A stretch of 64,000 nucleotides of DNA from Spiroplasma cantharicola (lineage in GTDB: Bacteria > Bacillota_I > Bacilli_A > Mycoplasmatales > Mycoplasmataceae): positions 496,001 to 560,000 of the forward strand of contig NZ_CP012622.1 of NCBI RefSeq assembly GCF_001281045.1, read 5' to 3'. Both the position numbers and the translations under genes were made by a program. The notes under the pieces were generated by a model, which searched no databases, was not told the origin of the DNA, and worked only from the letters and a program-made list of their open reading frames with translations. Shown here in pieces: positions 1 to 10,267 of this stretch (positions are counted from its first letter, which is position 1; each line of letters begins with the position of its first letter).

Positions 1-280
1 TAAAGGATTTTGTGAAATAACTGCATCTGAAAACCCAGAAGTAGATAAGTTTCATTATTGTGGTCAATTTGAAACTATTAAAAATAAATTAATTAACCAC
101 AAAATATCATCTAAGAATAATAATATTGACATGTACATTAATGTAAATTTAAACTCTGATTATTTAGGTATATTGGAACCTTCAATTACAGACTTTACTT
201 ATAAATTCTTTTTTGGAAGTTTTTTAAAACTAAGCGAAAATATTTTTATATACCATTTTGATAATTTATTTTACGAATAG
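1..280 (+). CDS. hypothetical protein, 3' end only
   Basis: Open frame from base 2 to a TAG at 278-280, giving the last 92 or so residues of a protein that starts before the window. It ends in SENIFIYHFDNLFYE. The residues are ordinary soluble-type sequence with several aromatic residues, and no family is recognised. A strong hairpin terminator follows directly, which supports this as the true 3' end of a transcription unit. Function unknown. Confidence 0.6.
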   Translation, partial: KGFCEITASENPEVDKFHYCGQFETIKNKLINHKISSKNNNIDMYINVNLNSDYLGILEPSITDFTYKFFFGSFLKLSENIFIYHFDNLFYE

Positions 281-331
281 ATGTGTATTATAAAGCCAGT
301 ATTTATTTACTGGTTTTATAATACACATTTA
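281..331 (+). terminator. strong hairpin terminator
   Basis: The arms at 281-300 and 309-328 are complementary over 20 bases with one G-U wobble and an 8-base loop. A T-rich stretch follows. It sits right after the stop codon of the partial gene. Confidence 0.8.
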
Positions 332-649
332 CTAATTTTCTTTAAATATTAGTAAATTCAAATTTTTTTAAAAATTTCAATAATAAAAAAAGTAGTTTAT
401 AATTAATAAAGAAGTACATTATAAGTTAATTAATATTTTAATAAAAATTATTCTAAGGTTCAAAGGATAAAAGTTATATAATATTACATTAATCAATATT
501 ATAATGTTTTTGTTTTATAATATTACCTAATAAAAAATATTGTAAAAAAATTAATAAAATTTTTGCTAAAATTCATTTTTGTAAATTAAACATTATTTTA
601 ATAATAGTATTTAAATTCATTATTAAATTCTAATAGAAAGAAAATATTT
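332..649. other. intergenic, AT-rich
   Basis: No coding frame or structured element is convincing here. It presumably holds the promoter of the gene starting at 650, but no clear -35/-10 pair stands out. Confidence 0.5.
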
Positions 650-1543
650 ATGAAAAACAAAGATCAATCAGTTAATTCAAAAAATTTTAAATTAAATTAT
701 GAGTATGATTTTTTTTGAGTCATATCTATTTCTGGATTCATTTCGCTAATTATATTAATTATTTCTTTAGCTATTATTAATTTTTTAAATATTAATTTCA
801 TCTACTTAATTGCTCTAACATCATTTTGAATACCTTTTATAATACTATTCTTTGTCACTAAAAAATTTATTAAAGAGTATAGAAAGAAAAAAATAAATAG
901 AAATTATCAAAAATTAAGATTATTTGATTGATCTACATTTTATAAAAATAATTCAATAGAAAACATTGAGATTCTCAATGTTGATATTAAAACTTTTTTT
1001 GTACCAATGGAAAAACTATTTGTAAAAAATGACTTAATATTTAATGATGGTTTTAATATTTTAGAGGATATGATGAATGAAGAACATTTTATAAATAGAT
1101 TTAAAATAAATAATATTATAAATTTTAAAATTAAAAAACAACAAATAGAAATTATATTTAATGAAATATTTTTAGATGAAAAAACAAATAAAATTTATTG
1201 TAAAATAAAAATAAAATTCTTTAATGCAGATTCAAAAAATATTGAGTTTAATGATTTTCAAAATTTCTTTGATAAAAAAAATAAATATAAATTAGAAAAA
1301 AATAATGATAATATAATTATTACTTTTTATAAAAATATTAATAGGTATAATGACCTAGAAAACTTGAATAGCAAATATGTAGATCAGTTTAACTTTGTAA
1401 ATACAATCTCTATTATCCCTGGTCTTTTTTCCATGAGAAAAATGTCAAATAAGAATTTGCATAAGAAAATGATAGATATTGTTAAAAGAGATTGCTTAAA
1501 CTTGAAAAACTTTAATTTTTTTGATAGTTTTCCTGAAGGATAG
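650..1543 (+). CDS. two-TM hypothetical protein
   Basis: 297 residues when TGA is read as Trp, with TGA codons in the first 100 residues. The start ATG at 650 follows an AAAGAAAAT-like purine stretch. Two hydrophobic segments (about residues 23-48 and 53-72) are followed by a basic stretch and a soluble domain of about 200 residues. This layout, two membrane segments then a cytoplasmic domain, recurs in the genes at 22204 and 23561, but sequence similarity to them is weak by eye. It is probably a membrane-anchored protein of unknown function. No catalytic motif is visible. Confidence 0.7.
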
Positions 1544-1640
1544 AGTAACTTAATTATTTGCACTCAAATAAATGAAATCTTTAATTATTGCAAAATATCA
1601 TATAAGATATTATTAAATAGAACAAAGAGGTAAAAAAAAT

Positions 1641-1979
1641 ATGAAAGCTGTTATTTTAAATTGCTCAAAAACGTATAATGATTCAATGAGTAGAGATGAA
1701 GTCTATAATATTGCAAAAGGGTGCTGAACTGCTAAAATGCAAATAATTAGTGATGTTAATTTAGTATTAGTTGTTGCAAATAAAAAAGTTGTATGTGTAT
1801 TTAAACCAAAAGAATGATTATTGTGTAATTGCTCTAATCAAACAAAATCTAAAATTCATTTTACAGTCACTGATTTAAATGAAGAAAGAGACAATCATTA
1901 TTTAAATAAAAAATTGCTTATGCATTTTCAAAATCCTGTCAAATATTTTAATGAAGAAGATGAAATTTGAGAGAAATAA
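1641..1979 (+). CDS. small hypothetical protein, cysteine-containing
   Basis: 112 residues. ATG at 1641 has an AGAGG ribosome-binding site 10 bases upstream. Two Trp codons are TGA and several Cys are present, including a C-N-C pair near residue 63. There is no signal peptide or membrane segment, so it is probably cytoplasmic. It is not recognised as a member of any family. The gene stands alone with no visible terminator. Confidence 0.65.
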
Positions 1980-2422
1980 TACTTTTTCTGTTTCAATTTG
2001 TTTAGTATTATAAATTGCTTTGTAATAATATGATATTGTACTAGTTGTATTTTTTCAAAATAGAATATGATATTGGTTAAGAAGAAAATAGTTTAATAAA
2101 TAGGTTAGCTTATAATCATAAGAAATAAAATACTGTTTGCTTATTAGTTTTTTTAATCTACTCTAGTTCACATTATTAATAACTCTTTTCTATGTATTTC
2201 ATGAAATAAATTTTACAAATAATTTTTCACGATAAACTTTAAAAATAACCAGTTGAAAAACAATATGTTTTTTTCAAAAAATTAATCAAATTACTTCATA
2301 ATTTGTTTAATTTTATTGTATATTTTTGTAAAATTTACTATATTAACTATTTAAATATAGAGATATGATATAATAATAAAACTAAAATAAATTATGCTTA
2401 ATTTTTTTAGTGAGTACTTATT
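1980..2422. other. intergenic between hypothetical gene and minisatellite
   Basis: AT-rich sequence with many stops in all frames. Nothing codable or clearly structured is seen. The segment ends at the tandem repeat block. Confidence 0.5.
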
Positions 2423-2598
2423 CAGATTATCTGCTTATCTGCTTATCTGCTTATCTGCTTATCTGCTTATCTGCTTATCTGCTTATCTGCTTATCTGCTT
2501 ATCTGCTTATCTGCTTATCTGCTTATCTGCTTATCAGGTTATCAGGTTATCAGGTTATCAGGTTATCAGGTTATCAGGTTATCAGGTTATCAGGTTAA
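2423..2598. repeat. 8-bp minisatellite with two unit types
   Basis: Thirteen perfect copies of CTGCTTAT (2431-2534) are followed without a break by seven perfect copies of CAGGTTAT (2535-2590) and a final CAGGTTAA. A degenerate unit CAGATTAT precedes at 2423-2430. The two unit types share C....TTAT and differ only in the three middle bases. Short open frames through the block (a repeating SAYLLICL-type peptide) arise from the repeat and are not supported as a gene. Perfect copies suggest recent slippage expansion. Confidence 0.95.
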
Positions 2599-2879
2599 TC
2601 TAGTCTGAGTGCTTTCTATTTAAAAATTAAATATAATTTATTTTCGTTTATATTTGAATAATATCTTTTATTTCATAGTATTATAATGACTTTATATATT
2701 AGTTTAATTCAAAGTTATTTAAAACAGTTTAAAGAAAATAAATATTAAAAATTTATAATGATAAATAATTTAACAAGTTCAAAATAAAAAAATATTAGCT
2801 AAATCAACTTTTGCTTTATATAGAACACAACTTGTTATATAAAATTTATTTTAGTAAGTTAATTATATTGAGGTAAGTT

Positions 2880-3365
2880 ATGAACTTAAAATATGATAAA
2901 AAAAATATTAATAAAATATTAATTCTTATATTAATTCTTTCAATTTTGAATTTCAGTATTTCAATTTTGATTCCATTATTTATTATTTATAAAATTATTT
3001 TATTTAAACCATCAAGAAAAGCAGTTGACAATATAATTAAATACAGTCTCTTAATAATATTTTCGCCAATAATTTTTATATTGTGGTGATTAATATTAAT
3101 TTGTGTTTCAATATCAATAGTATTGTTAAATATAATAGCCTTTATATATATTATTTTTTTAATGTTTTTATCTTTTAAAGTAATTTATAAAATTTTCAAA
3201 TTCATAATTAATCAATTTTTTATTAAGCAAGAGAATCTGAGTACAGAAATATTTAGTTTAAAAAATTGGCTTTATAATAATTATTTAATAATTATTTCAA
3301 AAATAAATCAAAAGAATAAATTGACAATAAACAAGGTGGTTTCTCCTCCAAAGTTAACTATTTAA
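2880..3365 (+). CDS. multi-pass membrane protein, unknown
   Basis: 161 residues. ATG at 2880 has GAGGT a few bases upstream. One TGA Trp codon at 3087 joins what would otherwise look like two short frames. Three or four hydrophobic segments rich in Ile and Leu occupy residues 13-40, 55-75 and 78-105, and a polar C-terminus follows. It ends 42 bases before the ABC ATPase gene and probably belongs to the same operon, so it may be a third membrane component or an accessory protein of that exporter. No family is recognised. Confidence 0.65.
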
Positions 3366-3407
3366 AATTAAAATAAATTAGGAAAAATAACTTAGGAGAA
3401 GAGAAAA

Positions 3408-4121
3408 ATGAAAAACGATTCAAACATTTTATTAAAAAATGTAATTAAAAACAAAATATTAAATGATATTAACATATCAATTATTAAAGGACAAACAGTA
3501 GCAATAATGGGTTATAGTGGTTCAGGTAAAACAACGTTATTGAATTTAATGTCTGGACTAGATACTCCTGATTCAGGAACAATAATTATTAACGGCACAA
3601 CAATAAACTTGATAAAAGAACCACGTTTAACAGAATTTAGATCAAAAAATATCTCGTATATTTTTCAAGATTATAAATTGATTGAATATTTATCTATAAA
3701 TGAAAATATTACATTAATACAAGATATAAATAAAATTAAAATAAATAAAAACAAATTTGATAATATTTGTAAAAAATTAAATATTACAAATTTATTAGAT
3801 AAAAAAGTAAGTCAACTTTCAGGTGGTCAAAAGCAGAGAGTGGCAATTGCTAGAGCTTTAATTGGTGATAATGATTTTATTTTTGCAGACGAACCAACAG
3901 GAGCTTTAGATATGATGACTAGAGATGTAATAATAAAGGAATTAATTGAAAACTCTAAAGTATTTAATAAAACTTTAGTAGTTGTAACTCATGACCCCAT
4001 GGTAGCAAAATGAATGGAAAAGGTTATCTTTATTGATGATCATAAGATTGAATCAATAAATGAAAGAATGAATGTTAATGATATTGAATTAAAAATGGAA
4101 TCACTTTTTAAAAATGTTTAG
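3408..4121 (+). CDS. ABC transporter ATP-binding protein (MacB/LolD type)
   Basis: 237 residues. It hydrolyses ATP to drive the membrane partner encoded next. Visible motifs in order are Walker A GYSGSGKTT (about residues 36-44), Q-loop FQDYKL, signature LSGGQKQRVAIARAL, Walker B FIFADEPTGALD and the H-loop VVTHDP. The ADEPTGALD form is typical of the MacB/LolD/FtsE branch that works with FtsX-like permeases. A TGA Trp codon at 4011 extends the frame to TAG at 4119. The 3' end overlaps the permease start by 8 bases, which implies translational coupling. AGGAGAAGAG upstream is a good ribosome-binding site. Confidence 0.92.
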
Positions 4122-5406
4122 AACAGCTGTTCAACAAGTAAAAAGAAATTGAAAAATTTCATTATCTACATTCTTTATAATTTTTATTTCTTCAACTTTT
4201 ATTTCTACATTTTTAAATATTTTTTTATCAACATTGGGTCAAACAGAAGATGAGTTTAATACTGCAGGATTTGCTGTAATTTATTTCTCAATGGTTTTAT
4301 TAATATCTGTGATAATGGTAAAAATAACTACTAACATGAATTTTGAGTTAAAGAGAGATCAATATTATGATCTTAGAATTTTAGGATTTAAAAATAGTCA
4401 AATAAGAAAAATAATATTTTATGAAAACATTATATTTATTTTACCATTTATGATATTGTCATATATTATTTCATATCCTTTATCAATGTTATTTATTGAG
4501 CAATTAAAAAGAGATGCAATCTTTAGTGAATCTTTTAAACTTATTATAAATCCAATTCAAATTATAATTTATATTTTATTAGCAACTTTATTTGTATTAC
4601 TACTATTATTTATATCAACTAAAAAAATAAATATTATTAATACCAAAAAAATAATTACAAGAAAAAAAGAAATTATTTCAATAATAATTTCTACTATAAT
4701 TTCACTATTTCTATTGGCATCTTCTATAGGGATTTATATATCAGGACCAACAATTGATGGGGCAACATATTTATTTGGTGGGTTATTTCTCATTGCGTCT
4801 ATTGCAGTGATTATTAAACCCTTATGTAAATTAATTATTTACTTTTTAAATATAGTTTTTTGTAAGAATAAAACAACAGTATTTTGTTTAAAGGAGTTTG
4901 AACATTCAAAAAACAAATTACTAAATATTTCAATAATGTATATAATAACAGCATTTTTTGCCTCTTATTCCTTTTCATTTTTGAACTTTAAAAGTGAAAG
5001 ACCAATTGCATATTTGGAGATTGATCCAAATGAAATTTATGCAAATGGCTTAGCATTCTTGGGAAAAATAATTTTTATAGTTGTTGGTGTTTATTCTTTT
5101 GCCATGTCAATATCTAGTACTGCTATTTTTATACTTGAAAACAAGAATACGTATCTATCACTTATGATAATGGGATATAGAACATCAAATATTATTTGAC
5201 ATATAGTTAAACAATCAATTTTACTATGCATAATAACAACACTTTTTTCTTATATACCTTCATTATTTATAATAATAACAATTGATAAAAAAATTATAAC
5301 TGAACTTATGTGACTATGAATCACTATTCCAATATTTGTTTTGTCAACATTTTTAATTACTGCAATATCAATTGTAGTTCCAGTAATTAAATCAAATAAA
5401 AAATAA
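4114..5406 (+). CDS. FtsX/MacB-like ABC transporter permease
   Basis: 430 residues. The ATG at 4114 lies inside the last codons of the ATPase gene. An N-terminal membrane segment (residues 14-38) is followed by further segments in the FtsX-type arrangement, with a cluster at about 45-165, another near 185-235 and a last set near 320-425. Several TGA Trp codons occur, at 4150, 5197, 5311 and 5317 among others. It is shorter than typical MacB proteins and lacks a large extracellular domain. With the ATPase it forms an exporter or lipoprotein/peptide-handling pump. The substrate cannot be read from sequence. Confidence 0.85.
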
Positions 5407-5429
5407 AGTAAGAATTTTACATAATATTA

Positions 5430-5463
5430 AAAGTAATATCATTTGAGATGTTACTTTTTTTAT
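5430..5463 (+). terminator. hairpin terminator after ABC operon
   Basis: Arms AAAGTAATATC and GATGTTACTTT pair with one wobble, and a T-run follows. It lies 24 bases after the permease stop. Confidence 0.75.
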
Positions 5464-5777
5464 ATATATAATTTAATTCATTATTTAAAGACAATAATAT
5501 CTGTTAAAAAAGAATTGATCAATGAAACTATAAAGAATATATTTTTGGAAATGACAAACATATTCTAGAATTATTAAGATTAAATAGACTTTTAATTAGT
5601 AATTTCTAAAATTATATAATGCTATAATATTTATTGCGTAATTTTTATAGTATTATATAAGTATAAAAAAGTATCATTAAATTTATAACCATTTTATATT
5701 AATTATTATTTATACTTTCTAACTATTGAAAAGTAAGAAGTAAACTTAATCTAGTTTATTTAGGGGAAATTTTAGCT
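5464..5777. promoter_or_regulatory. intergenic with 16-bp inverted repeat upstream of RpiR gene
   Basis: Bases 5612-5627 and 5645-5660 form a 16-bp inverted repeat with one mismatch and a 17-base spacer. It lies about 120 bases before the regulator ATG, preceded by a TATAAT-like run. It could be an operator for autoregulation or part of the promoter. The rest of the interval shows no gene. Confidence 0.4.
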
Positions 5778-6587
5778 ATGAATATAATTGATTTAATAAA
5801 AGAAAATGAGAATGAATTATCTCCACAAGAGAGGAAAGTTATATTTTTTATAAAAGATAACCTAAATAATTTTAATAATATATCAATAAAAAATATATCT
5901 AAACAATTAAACGTTCAAGAAAGTGTCATAACTAAATCATTATCAAAAATAGGAATTGGAGGGTTTAAAAAATTAAAACTCTTACTTGAGGATTCATATT
6001 ATTCAATTGATGATAAACTCATTGAAAAGAAAAATATTGATATTTATTTTAGTAAATTAATTGAAAATATTAATTCTTTTAAAAAATCATTTAATAGTGA
6101 TTCAATAATAAAATTATCAAATCTAATTACATCTATTAATCCAGAAATAATTTTTTTTGCAACAGGTAAAACAGCAAAAATTATTGAACCTTTCTTTTTC
6201 AATTTATTAGAATTAAATTTTAAAGTAAAATTGGAAACTTCTCTATATAATCATGAAATATATGATGTTAAAAATAAGTTGATAATTATTTTTACTATTT
6301 CTGGAAATAATTCAAAGGTCTTTAGGTATTTAAATTTAATTAAAGAAAAAAACGCTTTAAAAATAATAGGAATAAGCACAAATGAGAGTTTTGCAAATGA
6401 CTTATTAGATGATCATATTTTTGGAACTGTAAAAAGTTTTTTTACAGATAATAGTAGATCAACTCCATTAATTGAAAAATATACAATTCAATTAATATGT
6501 GATGCACTTTTATTAATGATTATTTCAAAATCAAGTGTCAAGAATTTAGAAATGAGAGAAAAAATCTCAACTAAAAATAAAGAATAA
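5778..6587 (+). CDS. RpiR/MurR-family transcriptional regulator
   Basis: 269 residues with no TGA. AGGGG lies upstream of the ATG. An N-terminal helix-turn-helix domain spans about residues 15-75, including a recognition-type segment NVQESVITKSLSKIG. A C-terminal SIS domain follows at about 110-240, with ATGKTAKIIEPF and FTISGNNSKVFRYL as its two phosphosugar-binding blocks. Family members sense sugar phosphates and control sugar uptake and catabolism. The PTS gene begins 90 bases downstream, so it most likely controls that transporter. The sugar is not identifiable from the sequence. Confidence 0.88.
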   Translation: MNIIDLIKENENELSPQERKVIFFIKDNLNNFNNISIKNISKQLNVQESVITKSLSKIGIGGFKKLKLLLEDSYYSIDDKLIEKKNIDIYFSKLIENINSFKKSFNSDSIIKLSNLITSINPEIIFFATGKTAKIIEPFFFNLLELNFKVKLETSLYNHEIYDVKNKLIIIFTISGNNSKVFRYLNLIKEKNALKIIGISTNESFANDLLDDHIFGTVKSFFTDNSRSTPLIEKYTIQLICDALLLMIISKSSVKNLEMREKISTKNKE

Positions 6588-6631
6588 TTTAATTAATTTA
6601 TATTTTGTGTAAAAAATATAAATTAATTAAA
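6588..6631. promoter_or_regulatory. 19-bp inverted repeat between regulator and PTS gene
   Basis: Perfect 19-bp arms at 6588-6606 and 6613-6631 with a 6-base loop, right after the regulator stop. The hairpin has no long T-run, so it is as likely an operator or attenuator for the PTS gene as a terminator. Confidence 0.5.
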
Positions 6632-6677
6632 AATATAAATTACCTTTAAATGAATAAAATTTATTTAGGAGGTAATT

Positions 6678-8321
6678 ATGAAGAAAGAGATTAAAAAAAC
6701 AAAATTCAAAAAATTTCTTACCACTCTGAGAAGTGGACTAGAACAATTTGGAAGAGCTATTTTAGTTCCAGTAACAGTTATTCCACTTTTAGCTTTAATT
6801 GGTTCAATTGGTTATGCTGGTCAAGCTATTGCAACTGAAGTTGGAACATATAGTGGGGGAACAAAAATCGCACTTGATGCTATTAAAAACATTGGTATGA
6901 TAGCTATTACTAATATAGACTTCTTAGTAGCAATTGGATTAGCAGCAGGACTTGCAAAATCTGAAAAAGTATCTGCAGCTTTATCGGGAATTATGGCTTA
7001 TGCAGCATTACATTTTGCAGCAAACTTAATGCTTCAAGTTGTATACCCAGAAATGTTAAAAAATGCTAAAGAATATGGTTTAATTACAAGATTTGGAGTT
7101 ATTTCATTTCAATATAGTGCTTTTGGAGGAATGGTTGCAGGACTTATAGGGTATTATATTCACAAATATACTTATAAATTAAAATTTCCAGAATTTTTAT
7201 CATTTTTTGGTGGACCAAGATTTTCACCAGTAGCATCTACATTAGTAGCATGAATTATAGGTATGCCAATAGGTGTTGTTTGAATATATATTAATCAAGG
7301 ATTAAAATCAGTTGGTGAATCTTGACAACATATGGGAGCAGGAGCACCTTTACTATATGGAATTGCCAACAGAGCTTTAATTCCATTTGGTTTACATCAA
7401 GTAATTAATTATTTTTTATACTATACATCAGTTGGAGCTACTTGAGTAAATGGAGAAGGAGTTGTAATTGAAGGAATTTATAATGTTGCTATTGCAAAAT
7501 TAGGAGAAGGTGTCTTTATTACTGCAAAAGATACTTGAATTGTTAATGGAACATTTCCTACAAATATTTTTAGTTTAGGAGGAGCTTCATTGGCTATGTA
7601 TATGTGTATTCCAAAAGAAAATCGAAAAGTAGCTGGGGGAGCTATTATTTCAGCTATGTTAGCATCTGCATTAGCAGGAACTACTGAACCAATTGAATTC
7701 ACATTTTTATTTACAGCTCCTGTATTATATGGTTTACATATTATATTTACAGGATTAACTTATATGACAATGTATATATGCGGTTTTGCACAAGTTTCTA
7801 CAAGGGGAAGTGGAATTATTACTTGACTTGCAGTGGATGCCATGAACTTTAAAAACATACAAAATGTTTGGGGATTATTTATTGTAGGTCCTATTGCTGG
7901 AGCAATTTATTTTGGATCATTTTATTATTTAATAAAAAAATTCAATTACAATACACCAGGAAGAGATGGTGAAATTGCAGTAATGATTACAAAAAATAAT
8001 CCAATTAAAGATCAAGAAAATTTAGAAAATAAAGATTTAAAAGACAAAGCAAAATCTAATAAAAAAGAGCAATATGATGAGGAATTTATTTTGAATATTA
8101 TTAATGGTTGTGGTGGTAAGGAAAATATTAAAATAATGGCCAATTGCATTACAAGATTGAGAGTTACTTTAGTTGATAAAGATAAATTTAATGCTGAAAT
8201 AATTAATAAAACAAATTGCTATGGTATAAAAGATATGGGTGATCAAAAACAAATAATTTATGGACCCAGAGTTACTAATATTGCAACGAAAGTTAGAGAA
8301 TATTTAGGAGTTGAAGACTAG
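6678..8321 (+). CDS. PTS system glucose-family EIICB component
   Basis: 547 residues, with an AGGAGG site just upstream. It takes up and phosphorylates a sugar at the membrane. The EIIC domain covers about residues 10-430, with about ten hydrophobic segments and the conserved block GTTEPIEFTFLF. A charged linker rich in Lys and Asp joins it to EIIB at about 465-547. The phosphocysteine is C490 in NCITRLRV. No EIIA domain is present, so a separate EIIA must supply phosphate. Many Trp codons are TGA, which splits the frame under the standard code. The substrate could be glucose, GlcNAc or a glucoside. Confidence 0.9.
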
Positions 8322-8840
8322 ATGCCTTTTGCACAAATAACAAAAAATTTATATTTAGGAGATCAATTTTCAAATAAACTTGACCAACCAAATATGGAAT
8401 TAAAAATAAGTAATATGTATTATGATATTTTTAAAAAAAATTATTCAAATGAATCTAATGTTTTTTACAATGATTATTTTGTAAAAACAAAAAATAAATT
8501 AGCTCTCAATTTATTAGATTCTCATGATCCAGATGATTTTAATGATTATAAGTTTGCATTAGCAATTAAATTTATTAATGAAAATATTAAGGATAATTTA
8601 ATTTATACACACTGTCAGCTTGGTGTTAGTAGAAGTGCGTCAACAATATTTATATATTTAGTTATTTGTAAAATTTTAAATCAAAATAATTTTGAAGTAG
8701 CTTTAAATGAGTATATAAAAAAGTTTTATCCATATATTAAAGTTAATTATGGAATATATAAATATCTAAAAAATAATTTTCCATACACAAACGTTGAAAA
8801 AATTTCTAAAATGACATGAGGTGATTTAATTGAATATTAG
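8322..8840 (+). CDS. dual-specificity-phosphatase-like protein
   Basis: 172 residues. The ATG follows the PTS stop codon with no gap, so translation is probably coupled. The cysteine-phosphatase loop H-C-x5-R is present as HCQLGVSRSA (C98, R104), and an upstream LLDSHDPDD segment could supply the general acid Asp. This fits the dual-specificity/tyrosine phosphatase fold. The substrate may be a phosphoprotein or a small phosphorylated molecule. A TGA Trp codon at 8817 extends the frame to TAG at 8838. It overlaps the next gene. Confidence 0.8.
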
Positions 8841-9570
8841 TTATATAGACTTCGATTGAAATAATGTAATTGCTTATGACCAAAATTTTATAGAAATTTT
8901 TAGAGAAAGCTCTTTAATACTTCGAGATTTAAAAAATTATCAACTACTTTTTATTGGAGAAGATGCAATTAAACATTCAAAAAGTGAGGGAAACTTTATT
9001 GCAATAAATTTTACAGAAAATTCTAAAATTTTATCAGAAGACAATTTTATTTTATTCATAAATTATTTTAAAGATAAGTATCAATTACTTAATTTTCCAA
9101 TTATAGTAAATAGATATAACAATAATTATTTTTTTGAAAAAAATAATTTAAAAACTATTGATATTTTAAAATTTTATTCTAATATCTCAAATGAGATGGG
9201 ATTTATAGATTTAAAATATTCTGAGTTAAATATTTATAATAAAAAATTAAATAAATTATTTAAATTTAATTTAGGAAAACAAAAAATATTAAATTTAATA
9301 AATAGATATTTTTATTTAAATCATAATTCAACTTTAAATACAAAGAAAACAAAAGAATTATTAAAACAGATATGAAAGGGTGTAAAAATAAATAATGTTT
9401 CTTGTAGAAATTTTAGTACTGGACAAGATAACAATATTAAAATTAATAATGTTAAGGAAATTACAAAAGAGTTAGAAGACAATTTAAATCTAATTTTTAA
9501 ACAAATACGAAATATTAAAAAATATTACATGAATAGTGAAATAAAGGAAGTTTTTGATTATGTTGATTAG
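8830..9570 (+). CDS. hypothetical protein, TTG start
   Basis: 246 residues. No ATG is suitably placed. A TTG at 8830 lies 6 bases after GAGGTG and inside the end of the phosphatase gene, and I chose it as the start. The protein opens MNISYIDFDWNNVIAYDQNF and is rich in Asn, Lys and Ile. There is no membrane segment. No motif or family is recognised. Its overlap with both neighbours places it in the PTS operon, perhaps as a partner of the phosphatase. Confidence 0.65.
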
Positions 9571-9763
9571 TTTAATTATATTCATTACTGTAGCTCTTAT
9601 TCTATTTGCAATTTCACTTATTCTTATTTTTATAAATAAAAATAAAAAAAATATTAATTTTAAAGCTGAAAGCAAAAATAAATCATTTATTAAATTTCTA
9701 CCCATAACATTATTTTGTTCAGGAATACTTGTTTTATTTGTTGGATTAGCAACTTATATATAA
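9560..9763 (+). CDS. small two-TM protein
   Basis: 67 residues. I chose ATG 9560, which lies 10 bases after AAGGAAG, rather than the TTG at 9554. It overlaps the upstream gene by 11 bases. Two hydrophobic helices (residues 1-25 and about 45-67) flank a basic Lys/Asn loop. It is the last gene of the PTS operon before a hairpin terminator. Function unknown. The translational overlap supports it as real despite its size. Confidence 0.6.
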   Translation: MLISLIIFITVALILFAISLILIFINKNKKNINFKAESKNKSFIKFLPITLFCSGILVLFVGLATYI

Positions 9764-9788
9764 TTTCTTATTATAGTAGCTTAAATTG

Positions 9789-9814
9789 ATAGAGATTTAA
9801 TTCTCTATTTTTTA
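9789..9814 (+). terminator. hairpin terminator of the PTS operon
   Basis: ATAGAGA and TCTCTAT form a 7-bp stem with a 6-base loop, followed by TTTTTTTA. Confidence 0.75.
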
Positions 9815-9928
9815 TATTTAAAAAAATTAATATAGATTATTTAAATTTTAAAAATATAGCTTAGTTAGTACAAAATTTTTAATGTATTACCTTTTATAAA
9901 AGGAATTTATAAAAGGGAAAGATGATAT

Positions 9929-9974
9929 AAATATTTAATAAATAGTAAAATATTTTACTATTTATTAAATATTT
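9929..9974. repeat. 46-bp perfect palindrome without spacer
   Basis: Every base from 9929 to 9951 pairs with 9952 to 9974. The centre is AAAATATTTT. Only A/T plus one G/C pair occurs. Confidence 0.9.
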
Positions 9975-10096
9975 TATGATAGTATTTATTTGTAATATAA
10001 ATCCAGCATTTTTAAATAGATAGATGTTTTTAATATATTTCAAATAATTAAATATAGTAATTAAATTTAAAAAGTTATTTTTAATTCTCGTAAATA

Positions 10097-10140
10097 ATAT
10101 AACATTTTTAAATATATTATATTATTTAAAAATGTTATAT
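10097..10140. repeat. 18-bp inverted repeat with 8-base loop
   Basis: Arms 10097-10114 and 10123-10140 are perfectly complementary. No T-run follows, so termination is uncertain. Confidence 0.85.
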
Positions 10141-10267
10141 AAAAGAAAAAAAGAAACATCAAAATTATTATCTGTATAGGTTTAATTAAACACTTTTAAT
10201 AAGTAATGTAAATATCTTAAATAATCATTTGTTTGAAAATGGTTAAGAAAATTTCTAAGTAAATACG

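Larger units (their letters stand above)
9815..10267. other. intergenic region rich in palindromes
   Basis: No gene is seen. It holds two large inverted repeats, listed separately at 9929 and 10097, plus a smaller CCTTTTATAAAAGG palindrome near 9891. Confidence 0.5.

Noticed and set aside
2423-2598. CRISPR-like array
   Set aside because: The 8-bp units are directly adjacent with no spacers and no cas genes nearby.
2394-2603. Open frames giving a repeating SAYLLICL/LSGYQVIR peptide
   Set aside because: They are produced by the 8-bp tandem repeat, which is open in several frames, and no ribosome-binding site was seen.
3087-5199. TGA codons as stops or frameshifts in the ABC operon
   Set aside because: Reading TGA as Trp gives continuous proteins with intact motifs; only TAA and TAG were treated as stops.
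9554-9559. TTG 9554 as the start of the small two-TM protein
   Set aside because: It is only three bases from the AAGGAAG site; ATG 9560 has better spacing.
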